Source of the DNA: Spirosoma aureum
GTDB taxonomy: Bacteria > Bacteroidota > Bacteroidia > Cytophagales > Spirosomataceae
DNA: 64,000 nt
NCBI RefSeq assembly: GCF_011604685.1
Contig: NZ_CP050063.1
Location: 8,535,001 to 8,599,000, forward strand
Reading direction: 5' to 3'
The notes under the pieces: generated by a model
The model's database searches: none
What the model was told of the DNA's origin: nothing
Seen by the model: only the letters and a program-made list of their open reading frames with translations
Made by a program: the position numbers and the translations under genes
Shown: positions 1-8,913 of the stretch, one piece after another
How positions within the stretch are numbered: the first letter of the stretch is position 1
How the letters are laid out: every line of letters starts with the position of its first letter

Positions 1-668
1 AGTCGATCCGTGCTGGGCGCTTCGCCATCCAATTGTTTGGGCCGAAGCGTATTGCGGTTCGTCGTTTCGAGGGCGTTGGTTAGTAAATAACAGTCTAGAT
101 CACCATCACGGTCATAGTCAAAAAAGGCTGCCTGGGTACTGTATCCCGTATCATTCAAGCCATAGTCAGCGGCTCGTTCCGTGAAGGTAGGCGTGCCGTT
201 AGCTTGTAGACCATTGTTGATAAAGAGTTTATTCGTTCGTTGGGTGGTGTCTTTTGTTGGTCCAGCCACGCTCACATAGATATCTGGCCAGCCGTCCTGA
301 TTGACGTCGGCCACGCTAACCCCCGTACACCAGACAGTAGTGCCTGTGCCTGACGGCTGGGTTATATCTTTAAAATGAAAGTCCCCCTGATTTAGATATA
401 GCCGGCTCGATACCTGATTACCGGCAAAATAGACATCAACCAATCCATCTTTGTTGAAATCACCCACACCGACCCCCGCTCCATTGTACATGTATTCGAA
501 CGAGAGTACATTCACGGAGTCGTTTTCCGTCAGCCGGTTGGCGAATGTAATACCGGTTTCCGATGATTTACGCTGGACGAATAGTTTCTCTTTGGATGTA
601 CAACTTCCAAATAACCCAACCAGACCGATGACCAACCATCGGATCTGATACCACGAAAAATAGACCAT
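1..668 (-). CDS. FG-GAP/VCBS-repeat lipoprotein (CRTAC1/UnbV-like), 3' end cut by window
   Basis: Leftward reading frame open from ATG at 668 to the window edge (about 222 codons seen). The start is followed by a hydrophobic segment ending in the lipobox LFGSC (Cys23), so the product is predicted to be an exported lipoprotein. Three calcium-type FG-GAP repeats are visible: around residue 54 (DFNKDGLVDVYF), about 105 (DVNQDGWPDIYV) and about 160 (FFDYDRDGDLDCYL). This is the pattern of the CRTAC1/ASPIC-UnbV proteins that commonly accompany SusC/SusD in Bacteroidota; their biochemical role is unknown. Start chosen because an in-frame TAA lies 12 bases upstream. It begins 9 bases after the stop of the GntR-type regulator and is probably co-transcribed with it. 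The ASPIC domain would lie in the missing part. Confidence 0.85.
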   Translation of the reverse strand, partial: MVYFSWYQIRWLVIGLVGLFGSCTSKEKLFVQRKSSETGITFANRLTENDSVNVLSFEYMYNGAGVGVGDFNKDGLVDVYFAGNQVSSRLYLNQGDFHFKDITQPSGTGTTVWCTGVSVADVNQDGWPDIYVSVAGPTKDTTQRTNKLFINNGLQANGTPTFTERAADYGLNDTGYSTQAAFFDYDRDGDLDCYLLTNALETTNRNTLRPKQLDGEAPSTDR

Positions 669-677
669 AAAATTAGC

Positions 678-1703
678 TTAGCAGGAAGCCCGGAATTGTA
701 ATTGAAGAGGAAGGGAATACGCCGGTTGGCTGGGACCGGGTTGGCCAACCAGAATTTGCGACACCAATCGGCCCACCTCGGCCGAGGGATGCGAAATCAC
801 CGACACGCCACCCGCTAAAAGTCGCGTGTATTCATTCTCAGTTAAGCTCACAACGCCCAAGTCCTGACCAAGTCGGAGGGCATGCTGCTGGCTGTAATCC
901 ACGAGCGTAATCAGGTCGGCGCTGTCAGTTACGAAATACGCCTGATGCAGGCAAATATCGGCCTCAGTGAGTTCGTCGAGTAGCTGAAAATTGAAATCGT
1001 GGCGCGTGCAAAACTGTTGAAACGCCTGGATATAATCGGCTTCAAAGAAATCCAGATTCGGCAGTACCAGATTCAGTTGACTATATTTCCGTAGAACAGT
1101 TAGTTGACTTTCCAGCGCTTCGTAAAAGGCTTTTTGACCACCATAATAAATCTGATGCCCGTGTGTCAACAGGTTTCGCCATTGGCTACCAACCAAGATC
1201 AACTGGTTACCCGGCAGGTTATTTAGGCATTGAATCGACGCGGGATTCGTTTCGACCAGGTGCGGCATCAATAAGAAATAATGGTAGTTGCCAAGGTGCT
1301 TGTCAATCAATTGACCCAGCAAATCCTGCCGGTAATTATAGGTGCAGATATCGATGAGCGCCTTCCCGCCCACCTGCCGAACAATGGCGTCGTGGAGTTG
1401 TTTGACGCTTTCGGTTAGTTGGCCGGTAATAATCAAGACTCTCTGTATCCGGCGGTTCGATTTACCCGCAATAAAGTACCCTTTTCGGTATACCGACGTA
1501 ATTAAACCGAGTTGCGACAGTGTATCATAGGCCCGCTTTACGGAGTCTTTTGACAGGTACCAATCGGTGCAGGCATCATTGATCGACGGCAACCGATCTC
1601 CAATGCGTAACGAGCCACCTTCGATCTCACTAATTACAGCATTAACGACTTGTAAATACTTCGGCGACCGCTGCCGATCGGTCGTTATTAAGGTGTCTTT
1701 CAT
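678..1703 (-). CDS. GntR-type regulator with LacI/PBP1-like sensor domain
   Basis: 341 residues from ATG at 1703. Residues ~10-80 form a GntR winged helix (SPKYLQVVNAVISEIEGG, then LSKDSVKRAYDTLSQLGLI), followed from ~85 by a periplasmic-binding-protein-like sensor ending in the LacI-style VVSLTENEYTRLLAGGVSVI. Known GntR/LacI hybrids sense sugars and control neighbouring glycan genes; the ligand here is unknown. The frame is open further upstream to 1883, but that part overlaps a separate small gene in another frame and does not look like a regulator, so the internal Met is preferred. It lies between the 56-residue membrane protein (stop 23 bases upstream) and the FG-GAP lipoprotein. A TGTACT-n3-AGTACA dyad upstream of the small gene could be its operator. 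Confidence 0.85.
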   Translation of the reverse strand: MKDTLITTDRQRSPKYLQVVNAVISEIEGGSLRIGDRLPSINDACTDWYLSKDSVKRAYDTLSQLGLITSVYRKGYFIAGKSNRRIQRVLIITGQLTESVKQLHDAIVRQVGGKALIDICTYNYRQDLLGQLIDKHLGNYHYFLLMPHLVETNPASIQCLNNLPGNQLILVGSQWRNLLTHGHQIYYGGQKAFYEALESQLTVLRKYSQLNLVLPNLDFFEADYIQAFQQFCTRHDFNFQLLDELTEADICLHQAYFVTDSADLITLVDYSQQHALRLGQDLGVVSLTENEYTRLLAGGVSVISHPSAEVGRLVSQILVGQPGPSQPAYSLPLQLQFRASC

Positions 1704-1726
1704 AAGGGTATGAAACGAAATTTGTA

Positions 1727-1897
1727 TTACGACAAAGCCATCCAGACCAGCGCCAGAAGCAACCCAAAAAGCAGCAAAAGTGCCAGAGGTTCCAACCAGA
1801 GAATACTTTTTGGTTTGATAAGTGACGCCTTCCCGAACTGACGCCAGCTTTCTCTGAGCAGCTTTATCGGACGAGCGTTCCAAGCTTTACCAATCAT
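1727..1897 (-). CDS. Small single-pass membrane protein
   Basis: 56 codons, ATG at 1897 to TAA at 1727. The N-terminal half is basic and soluble (KAWNARPIKLLRESWRQFGK), the C-terminal half is one strong transmembrane helix (about residues 32-55, PLALLLLFGLLLALVWMAL), giving a probable cytoplasm-facing N-tail. No family recognised. It ends 23 bases before the GntR-type regulator start and would be the first gene of that leftward unit. The sharp split between charged and hydrophobic halves argues for a real protein, but there is no homology evidence and no clear ribosome-binding site. It could help tether or signal to the regulator, which is only an inference. Confidence 0.5.
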   Translation of the reverse strand: MIGKAWNARPIKLLRESWRQFGKASLIKPKSILWLEPLALLLLFGLLLALVWMALS

Positions 1898-1949
1898 GTT
1901 GTTTAACTAAATCTTGGTAAAGTGATACAAATATCTTCCTTTCCTTTCG

Positions 1950-1964
1950 TGTACTGGTAGTACA
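1950..1964. promoter_or_regulatory. Candidate GntR operator dyad
   Basis: Perfect dyad TGTACT-GGT-AGTACA, 53 bases upstream of the small membrane gene that leads the GntR-regulator unit. Spaced hexamer dyads of this form are typical of GntR-family sites, so autoregulation is plausible. No second copy was noticed upstream of the nearby SusC. Confidence 0.4.
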
Positions 1965-2023
1965 GATTCGTCAAATGACTGGACAAATCCGGCAAAGGCA
2001 CCAGAATCAGCTAGCCCACTAAG

Positions 2024-2050
2024 ACAACAGGCCGGAATCCGGCCTGTTGT
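2024..2050 (-). terminator. Hairpin terminator after SusD
   Basis: Perfect 13-bp inverted repeat (acaacaggccgga / tccggcctgttgt) around one central base, 36 bases past the SusD stop on the leftward transcript. It probably ends or attenuates the SusC-SusD message before the small membrane gene. It lacks a good U-tract, so the mechanism (intrinsic stop or RNA-end protection) is uncertain. Confidence 0.55.
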
Positions 2051-2085
2051 TCGTACTCCAACCTAGAATTAATAACCACACTAAC

Positions 2086-3678
2086 TCAGAAACCCGTGTT
2101 CTGCAGAATAGCTGGGTTTAAATCGCGCTCACTTTGTGGAACGGGTTTTAGTAAGTTCTTTTCGGCCCAGTTTGTATTGGCTGTGGTTCGGCCAAAATCA
2201 ACATCGGTTTTGATGTTAATTAGGCCCGCCCGATGCCAACGAACAAGGTCGTCGTAGCGGTGATCTTCCAGAGCAAACTCGACGCGTCGTTCGTGCATCA
2301 AGGCCTTGAAAATCTGGGCATCCGTACCAACGGCAACGTCGGGAAGTATTTTTCCGGTTGCATCCGCGCGCTGGCGAACCTGATTGATAAGGGCAACGGC
2401 ACCCGCCAAATCTTTCGATCCCAACAATTTACATTCAGCCAGCATTAGCAGAATATCGGCGTAGCGAATCGTCCGTTGGTTATTGACACTCAAGGGCGAT
2501 CGATAGTCGATATTAACATCTTTACGAACATATTTGGCGGGCGTTGAACCCGTAATTGTCCAGTTTTTACTGTAGACCCATTTCTGAGAACCATCGATAT
2601 TGGTACCTGTATCATATGGATCGCCATCCAGAAACAGCGTGGCTTGTCGGCGGGGATCGCCCGCTTCAAATTCTTTCTGAAGGCCCGTTGTGATCTCAAT
2701 CTGTCCATAGCCTGTTCCTCCGGCTCCGGGCGCACAAACATTGTTTGGACCGCAGGCAGCCCGATAATAAATAAGCCGTGCCGTGCCAGCAGCTGATCCG
2801 TTCGAGAATACAAAATCAGCCGGGAGCCAGGGATTCACACCGCCAATACCCATTTGAACCTCAAAAACAGATTCTGCATTATTTTCAGTTGTTGGCATGA
2901 AGTTGTCCAGGTAGTTCTTTACCAGCGAATACTTACCAACCAAGCCCTGAAACTCAGCGGCTGCTTCTGTATAGAGTGCAGGTTTCTTTTCCCACTGGGC
3001 ACGAAATAGCAATAGTTTGCCTAGCATAGCTGAAGCGGCCCCGCTGGTGGCCCGTCCTTTGTTGGCGTCGTCCCATTTGACGGGCAGCCCCGCTTTCGCC
3101 AACTTCAGATCGGCGATGGCGGCATCCCATAACTCGCCCGGCTGTGAATTGCCGACACGTGTCTCCGCCAGCGTACGGGGAGTGACAGTAATCAGTGGTG
3201 CATTTCCCCAGTTAATCGCCAGAAAGAAGTTGAAGTAACCGCGCAGAAAACGGGCTTCTGCTTCAAACACTTTCTTCGTAGAGTCGGACACGCCCTTCGC
3301 GGCTGGTAGCTTTTCGATGATAATATTGGTTCGTTGAATACCCTTGTACGTATTCGACCAAAGCGCACTCCAGGTTCCATCGGTCGAGCGCCAGTTGAAC
3401 TCTTCAATGTTATCGGCACCATTGTTATGACTAGTCTGATCGTCATCAATCATACCTGTGCCTTTAAACCAGCCGCCCGCATCAAATTGCTCGTAGGTAT
3501 AATTCAGCAGCGTCGAATACGCCAGGACAGCCGCCCCCTTAAAATCGTCGGTCGATTGGTAATAGGTTTCCTCATTGAGTGCTCCCAGTGGAGCCAAGTT
3601 GAGCTTCTTCTCGCATTGCGAAAACAGTCCGGCAATGAACACCGTGGTCAGAAGTGTAAGAATATAAGATCGTTTCAT
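2086..3678 (-). CDS. SusD/RagB-family nutrient-binding lipoprotein
   Basis: 530 residues from ATG at 3678. Signal peptide with lipobox LFSQC (Cys22), then the SusD start pattern KKLNLAPLGALNEETYYQS, TPR-like helices (FEAEARFLRGYFNFFLAINWGN) and a C-terminal RagB segment (RTIRYADILLMLAECKLLG, HERRVEFALEDHRYDDLVRW, PVPQSERDLNP). SusD proteins sit on the outer membrane as lids on SusC and capture oligosaccharide. It starts 13 bases after the SusC stop, the usual operon order. An ATG 69 bases further upstream would overlap SusC and place extra residues before the signal peptide, so it was not chosen. Substrate unknown: no glycosidase is adjacent in this unit. Confidence 0.95.
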   Translation of the reverse strand: MKRSYILTLLTTVFIAGLFSQCEKKLNLAPLGALNEETYYQSTDDFKGAAVLAYSTLLNYTYEQFDAGGWFKGTGMIDDDQTSHNNGADNIEEFNWRSTDGTWSALWSNTYKGIQRTNIIIEKLPAAKGVSDSTKKVFEAEARFLRGYFNFFLAINWGNAPLITVTPRTLAETRVGNSQPGELWDAAIADLKLAKAGLPVKWDDANKGRATSGAASAMLGKLLLFRAQWEKKPALYTEAAAEFQGLVGKYSLVKNYLDNFMPTTENNAESVFEVQMGIGGVNPWLPADFVFSNGSAAGTARLIYYRAACGPNNVCAPGAGGTGYGQIEITTGLQKEFEAGDPRRQATLFLDGDPYDTGTNIDGSQKWVYSKNWTITGSTPAKYVRKDVNIDYRSPLSVNNQRTIRYADILLMLAECKLLGSKDLAGAVALINQVRQRADATGKILPDVAVGTDAQIFKALMHERRVEFALEDHRYDDLVRWHRAGLINIKTDVDFGRTTANTNWAEKNLLKPVPQSERDLNPAILQNTGF

Positions 3679-3691
3679 AGGAGAGTTGCGC

Positions 3692-6600
3692 TTAGAAAGT
3701 AAGATTAGCCCCGATTTGTACTGTGCGTGGCTGAGGCATGTTCGCATTGTCGGTACCAGCCTGCAATTGCGAACTGAACGTGGTCACCTCTGGATCGAGG
3801 CCCGTGTACTTGGTGATTCTGAACAGATTACTGGCCGCTATGTACACCCGAACGGTCTGGGCCACTTTCAATCGGTTGAGCAATGCCTTAGGCACTGTAT
3901 AGCCCAACTGCACATTTTTCAGGCGCAAAAATCCACCGGGTTCAATCCAGCGACTGGAAAAACGGGCATTGCCGTTGAGATCGCGAGCTGTTGCCCGAGG
4001 AATGGTATTACTCGTGCCCTCGCCCGTCCAGTGGCCCAGTACGTTCACTAATTGGTTGTTCCCAGAGCCTGCCATTGTTTCGTTGGCGGCCCGGTAGGAA
4101 TTATAAATACTATTACCAGATATACCCTGAAACATGACGGCCAGGTCAAATCCTTTCCAATTTGCATTTACACCAAAGCCGTAGAAAAAGTCTGGAATTG
4201 TTTTGCCGAGATTAGTCCGGTCATCGGTTGTAATCAGACCATCGGCCTTACCGCTAAACTGCTGGCCGTTCGTGCCCGGTCCGTTGTTGTCCTGGAAAAT
4301 CATATCGCCCGCTACGGGTTTCTGCCTATTTACCGTTACGTCGGGAACAGCTGCGTTTGACTGTTCCTGATTTTGGTAAATGCCGGTTGCTTTGTAGCCA
4401 TAGAAATACCCAATCGGGTAACCAACCGCCGTGCGATAATTTCCGCTGGCAAATTCCTGAACATTAGGGGCTAACGCCACCAGTTTATTCTTAACCGTAG
4501 TTATGTTGCCAAAGAAGTCCAGCGTCAGGCCCGATTTGAAGGATTTTTTGTAACTGGTTTCAAACTCAAGCCCCCGGTTATTAACGAGACCGAGGTTAAC
4601 CGGAATGCTCGTAAACCCAGATGTCGTGTTGACGGGCAAACTGTACAGGAAATCTTTCGTGTTCCGATTATAATAGGTAACCAGCAGGTTCAAGCGGCCG
4701 AAAAGTGTTAGATCGAAACCTGCATCTGTACTTTCGTTAATCTCCCAGCGGAGGTCACTGTTCACCAGATTCGGAATACCCGTTCCATTCAGCGATGACT
4801 GACCAGTGCCCAACGTGTACCAAGGTCCCTGTTGCACCCGAGCCAGGTAAGGAAAATCCAATCCGATTTTATCATTACCTAACTGACCCCAGCTACCGCG
4901 TAACTTCAAGTCGGTCACAAAGGGCAGTTTATTCTGAAAAAACGATTCGTTAGAAATCCGCCAGGCAGCCGACACCGCCGGAAAAAGTTTACTCCGGTTT
5001 TGCGGGGCGAAGTTTGACGACTGATCGTAACGAGCCGTCAGCGTGACTAAGTATGTATCCTTATAATCATAGCTCAACCGGCCAAACCTTGATGCATAGG
5101 CTTTTTGCCCCAGGGACGAAGAAGCATTGTTATAGGCAAATCCACCATTCCCATTGGAGTTACCCTGCTGATTCTGAATACTCGAATAGAAATTAGGGTC
5201 GGTGCTCTGAAAGTTAGCACCGGTGTATCCCAGATAATTACTCTTTATTTCCTGGTATTCCATACCTGCAATCGCATTGATGGAATGTCCGCCGAATTGG
5301 CCGTTGTAGGTGAACGTATTGGTAAACACCTGCTGGATACCTTCACCACGCCCATCCTGGTAATTATTCGTATTCCGCTCCTGCCCCAATTCAGCAGCCG
5401 TATAGCCGGGACGCCAGTAACTTTGCCGGTACGGGGAATAGTCCACCGCAGCTACCGACCGGAATTTCAAGCCTTTTATAATTTCCAGTTCGGCGTAGAT
5501 ATTGCCCAGCAATCGGTAAGAATAATCGTGGTTCTCGTTGACGGCGTTGATACCGATGTTGTTCAGCCGGACAAAACCCGCTACGTTCAAATTTCCGGTA
5601 TAGCCATATCGGTTGCCAGGAATGCGGTGATCGGTATCATAAATACTGAGTATCGGCGGCATATTCGTCGTACTGGCGTAAATAAAGCCATCGCCAGTGC
5701 CATTAGATCCCCGGTATGTATGGTTGTACGTCAGTGTTAAAGCCTGCCCAATCTTTAGCCGACTACCCACTTTATGATCGCTGTTGACCCGGAACGAATA
5801 CCGGCTCAGATCATATTTATTCACCATTGCCTGCTGTTGGTAGTACCCCAGCGAGATGAAGTAATTGGACACGTCGTTCCCTCCCGACAGTGACAGGTTA
5901 TAATTCCTGACCGGCGCATTCTTGTGAAGCGCAGCATCGCGCCAGGCTTTGCTGTTGTCAATATTGAGGTATGGGCTTCCGGGCCGTAAATCGGGCGCCA
6001 ATACTAAGTAGCCGGAGCTTCCCGGCACAAGACCCGCCTGTGCATTGGCGTTGTTGATAGACTCCGTAGCCAGTGCTACATACTGCTGGGTATTCAGCAT
6101 ATCCAACTGATTAGGAAAGTTTTGTACCCCACTGTAAACATCAAAATTCACACGTGGCTTGCCCTGTTTTCCCCGTTTTGTTGTTATCAATACAACTCCA
6201 TTTGCCGCCCGTAATCCATAAATCGACGCCGATGAGGCATCTTTTAGCACAGATATGCTTTCTACATCGGCGGGATTAATCTGATTGCTAGTCCCATCAC
6301 CAATCGGAACGCCATCTACCACAAACAGCGGCTGGTTGTTACCAACGGTACTAACTCCCCGAATACGAATGGCCACTCCTGCACCCGGTGTTCCGTCCAC
6401 ACTGGTAATCTGAACACCCGAAACACGCCCCTGAATGGCAGCCTCCGGGCTGGATACGGGTAATTTAATGATGTCACGCGCCTGTACTGTACCAATGGAT
6501 TCAGTCAGTTTTCGCGTCGTTTTCTGTCCATAACCAACCACAACCACTTCATTGAGCGAGCGAGCATCGGGCTGTAACGTCACAGTAATGATCGAACTGA

Positions 6601-6886
6601 CCCCAATTGTGGTTTCCTGTCCGACGTAGCCCACCGACGAGAAAACCAGCGTCGCTGGTCCATTTGGTACACTTAGCCGAAAGTTACCGTCGGCATCAGT
6701 GGTGGTACCGTTGGCAGTGCCTTTTAAGAGGATATTGACACCCGGTAGACCGTTATTTTCAGTGGCATCAAGCACCCTTCCCATCAAGGCACGTGTTTGA
6801 GCCTGTATAGGTCCAGCCAAGCCGAACACTAACGTCAGGGTCAGGACGAAAAGCGGTAAGCGCAAAAAGTAGTACGTTCGATTCAT
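3692..6886 (-). CDS. SusC/RagA TonB-dependent outer-membrane transporter
   Basis: 1064 residues, normal length for SusC. Signal peptide (~1-29), carboxypeptidase-D-regulatory-like domain (~31-115: GRVLDATENNGLPGVNILLKG, TTTDADGNFRLSVP), the conserved NEVVVVGYGQ segment, plug domain (~130-245: IRIRGVSTVGNNQPLFVVDG, SVLKDASSASIYGLRAANGV) and a 22-strand-type barrel with C-terminal PRTVQIGANLTF. It imports oligosaccharides using TonB energy together with its SusD partner 13 bases downstream. No N-terminal secretin (STN) domain, so it should not signal to an anti-sigma factor. Likely control by the downstream GntR-type regulator is an inference from proximity. Confidence 0.97.
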   Translation of the reverse strand: MNRTYYFLRLPLFVLTLTLVFGLAGPIQAQTRALMGRVLDATENNGLPGVNILLKGTANGTTTDADGNFRLSVPNGPATLVFSSVGYVGQETTIGVSSIITVTLQPDARSLNEVVVVGYGQKTTRKLTESIGTVQARDIIKLPVSSPEAAIQGRVSGVQITSVDGTPGAGVAIRIRGVSTVGNNQPLFVVDGVPIGDGTSNQINPADVESISVLKDASSASIYGLRAANGVVLITTKRGKQGKPRVNFDVYSGVQNFPNQLDMLNTQQYVALATESINNANAQAGLVPGSSGYLVLAPDLRPGSPYLNIDNSKAWRDAALHKNAPVRNYNLSLSGGNDVSNYFISLGYYQQQAMVNKYDLSRYSFRVNSDHKVGSRLKIGQALTLTYNHTYRGSNGTGDGFIYASTTNMPPILSIYDTDHRIPGNRYGYTGNLNVAGFVRLNNIGINAVNENHDYSYRLLGNIYAELEIIKGLKFRSVAAVDYSPYRQSYWRPGYTAAELGQERNTNNYQDGRGEGIQQVFTNTFTYNGQFGGHSINAIAGMEYQEIKSNYLGYTGANFQSTDPNFYSSIQNQQGNSNGNGGFAYNNASSSLGQKAYASRFGRLSYDYKDTYLVTLTARYDQSSNFAPQNRSKLFPAVSAAWRISNESFFQNKLPFVTDLKLRGSWGQLGNDKIGLDFPYLARVQQGPWYTLGTGQSSLNGTGIPNLVNSDLRWEINESTDAGFDLTLFGRLNLLVTYYNRNTKDFLYSLPVNTTSGFTSIPVNLGLVNNRGLEFETSYKKSFKSGLTLDFFGNITTVKNKLVALAPNVQEFASGNYRTAVGYPIGYFYGYKATGIYQNQEQSNAAVPDVTVNRQKPVAGDMIFQDNNGPGTNGQQFSGKADGLITTDDRTNLGKTIPDFFYGFGVNANWKGFDLAVMFQGISGNSIYNSYRAANETMAGSGNNQLVNVLGHWTGEGTSNTIPRATARDLNGNARFSSRWIEPGGFLRLKNVQLGYTVPKALLNRLKVAQTVRVYIAASNLFRITKYTGLDPEVTTFSSQLQAGTDNANMPQPRTVQIGANLTF

Positions 6887-7446
6887 ACAAACGGGGGTTA
6901 TAATTGTATTTTGTTCCTAAAGAACTAGAGTTAAATTGGAAGATCTGGGTGGGTCTATCCTGATTACAGACGTTAGGGCGTGCGTATCCAGCTGGCTTAA
7001 ACCATTGTTAAGCAGATAGAAAATGTTGGGTACTAACTCAGCTTGAATCGGGCTAAATTATTGATCAGTAGGGTTTATTCTTTCTGAATTGGGTGGACTA
7101 AAAGGATTGAACCGTTTATTGCCAAATCTTGCTATCCTAATCAATGCACTCATACTTAGAAAGTTACCTCTAAGCTCCCAGATGACCCCTCTATTTTCAA
7201 TGGGTTAATGCATAATCTGGAATGTACTTCAATAGTTGAGAGCCTGACGAAGGTTCGACGCTCATCAGGTTGGCTATTCAGTATTATCTGTTTTGAATCA
7301 TTCATCCACTATAGAAACGGTCGCACCGAACGCATTACTAATGTTCTTTATCTAATCTTTCATGATTTATTGGCCGATATATCGCTGCTGTAGACCGGCC
7401 CAACTGTATTACCTTCCCCATTGTACTCGTCCTGCAGACTGTCAAA
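6887..7446. other. Intergenic, upstream of SusC; no gene supported
   Basis: Leader and promoter region of the leftward SusC. It holds a copy of an element (TGGGTGGGTcTATCCTGAT, 6946-6964) that recurs with one change at 36712-36730 near another SusC. No convincing TAnnTTTG promoter box was found. Short open frames here have no recognisable composition or start signals. Confidence 0.5.
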
Positions 7447-7719
7447 GTGACCGCTCAGCAAACTATTAGCCAAATCACCCGCTTACAATTACTTTTTAAC
7501 CAGACAGTTATACAAGATCGAATCCAGGCACCTAAAGGATATAGCAAAGAGCTAGTGGAAGTCTTAATCGAATACCCGTTTAGTAAGTCTACAAATCGAC
7601 CGTCGTACGGCTTCCAAATAGTTGCAGAGCTTAGAGCAGATTGGAATGTTGCAAGCCGAAAAGAAGTAAAAAAAACGCTGGCCTATCCGGAAATCATCCG
7701 AATGTGGAAGCACTATTGA
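7447..7719 (+). CDS. Hypothetical 90-residue protein (doubtful)
   Basis: Open frame of 90 codons with a GTG start and no internal ATG, so the true start is unclear. The sequence is plausibly globular and mixed in charge (QDRIQAPKGYSKELVEVLIE, NVASRKEVKKTLAYPEIIRMW) but matches no family I recognise. No ribosome-binding site is apparent. It could be the remnant of a longer gene. It is followed by the terminator of the convergent LysR gene. Confidence 0.22.
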   Translation: MTAQQTISQITRLQLLFNQTVIQDRIQAPKGYSKELVEVLIEYPFSKSTNRPSYGFQIVAELRADWNVASRKEVKKTLAYPEIIRMWKHY

Positions 7720-7810
7720 ATACCCATGACAACTCGAAACGGCCAAACTATTCCATTTGAGAAAGGGGTCGTGTGTGCCCGTATAGACCTCGATTATTGA
7801 TGTCTTCGAA

Positions 7811-7840
7811 AAACAGGACGTCCACTGCGTGGACGTTTTC
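7811..7840 (-). terminator. Rho-independent terminator of the LysR gene
   Basis: Stem ACGTCCAC / GTGGACGT with a 3-base loop (7818-7836), flanked by A-rich and T-rich runs. Read leftward it lies just after the LysR stop at 7851 and is followed by a run of five T. The T run on the other side would also allow rightward use. Confidence 0.75.
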
Positions 7841-7850
7841 AGGCATCTGT

Positions 7851-8756
7851 TTAGTAGTTGACCAAGCCTGCTAACGCTTCTACCAATGGTTTAGGCTGTT
7901 CCGATTTATGAACCAATACATGCCGGATAACAATCTGTTTGAAGGACGTTCCATCCGCGTTGATAATGGGCATCGACACCAGATTGGGCTCCTGCTGTAA
8001 ATCCAGGGAAGCCGGAATAAACGCAATGCCTTTTCCCAGTCGAACCATACTCTTTAGTAAGTCAAACGAAGGCACCTGCTGTACAATATTGCTGGATCGG
8101 CTAAAATTAGCCAGGCGACATATATCCTCCGCCTGCACGAAAAACACCCCGGCATCCCGTCCGACGTCAACCCACTTTTCGTTTTGAAGCTGCTCCAGCA
8201 GTACGCCCGTCTGGTTAGCCAGCGGATGGTCCCGGTTCATTAGAATGGTGTAATCAGCTTCAGCATAGGGAGTTGCCAATAAGCCTTCGCAGACCAGAGG
8301 AAGCACGGTCATTCCCAAATCAATCTGTTCATTAGCGACCCATTCCTGTACCTGAACGGTATTTGCCAGTTCCACGATTTTAACGTCCAGTGCGGGAAAG
8401 TGGGCTGAAAATAATTCGAGCATGCCTACAATCCGTTCCGGCAGAATCAATTTGAAAACGCCCAGCCTGACACGCTGCTGTTTAGCTACAACCTGTTGAA
8501 TGTTATGAACGGCTTGCTCACTCAAGTGCAGAATACGCTGGGCATCGACCAGAAAAAGAGTTCCTGCTTCCGTCAGTTCAACTTTATGCCATTTTGTGCG
8601 CTGGATGCCTACGAACAGGTCAGTTCCTAGCTCCGCTTCCAGTAGCTTAATTTGTTGACTCAAGGCAGATTGAGTCACGCATAGTTTCCTGGCTGCCTGA
8701 CCAAAATGCAGTGCCTCAGCTACACCAACGAAGTATCTCAACTGACGCAATTCCAT
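7851..8756 (-). CDS. LysR-family transcriptional regulator
   Basis: 301 residues, standard LysR length. N-terminal helix-turn-helix (1-60: MELRQLRYFVGVAEALHFGQ, AARKLCVTQSALSQQIKLLE) and a two-lobe inducer-binding domain (~90-300). The sequence resembles the group that regulates aromatic or organic-acid catabolism, though the ligand cannot be inferred safely. It diverges from the carboxylesterase gene 157 bases away and has its own terminator. By the usual LysR arrangement it probably controls the divergent esterase/rhamnosidase unit and itself from the shared intergenic region. Confidence 0.92.
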   Translation of the reverse strand: MELRQLRYFVGVAEALHFGQAARKLCVTQSALSQQIKLLEAELGTDLFVGIQRTKWHKVELTEAGTLFLVDAQRILHLSEQAVHNIQQVVAKQQRVRLGVFKLILPERIVGMLELFSAHFPALDVKIVELANTVQVQEWVANEQIDLGMTVLPLVCEGLLATPYAEADYTILMNRDHPLANQTGVLLEQLQNEKWVDVGRDAGVFFVQAEDICRLANFSRSSNIVQQVPSFDLLKSMVRLGKGIAFIPASLDLQQEPNLVSMPIINADGTSFKQIVIRHVLVHKSEQPKPLVEALAGLVNY

Positions 8757-8805
8757 AAAGCAGGTTGGCTACTGACCAGTCCGACTGGATAAAGTGATAA
8801 GTATT

Positions 8806-8836
8806 TCTAATCACAAAGTAAGAAAGTATAATTAGA
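8806..8836. promoter_or_regulatory. Weak candidate LysR binding dyad
   Basis: In the region between the divergent LysR and esterase genes, TCTAAT and ATTAGA are arranged as a dyad separated by 19 bases. LysR proteins bind such partial dyads upstream of the target promoter. The arms are short and AT-rich, so chance occurrence is likely enough to keep confidence low. Confidence 0.2.
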
Positions 8837-8913
8837 CTTTTCAGTTATTTTTCTATCTTTTTGCTTTATTCAATACACAAACTCAGCTTCATTCCAATTC
8901 AAGCCCTTTCCTT

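Noticed and set aside
1704..1883. N-terminal extension of the GntR-type regulator to a start at 1883
   Set aside because: The added 60 residues do not resemble any part of the family and overlap a better small membrane ORF in another frame.
7208..7393. 61-codon open frame
   Set aside because: No recognisable motif and no start signal; lies in a promoter region.
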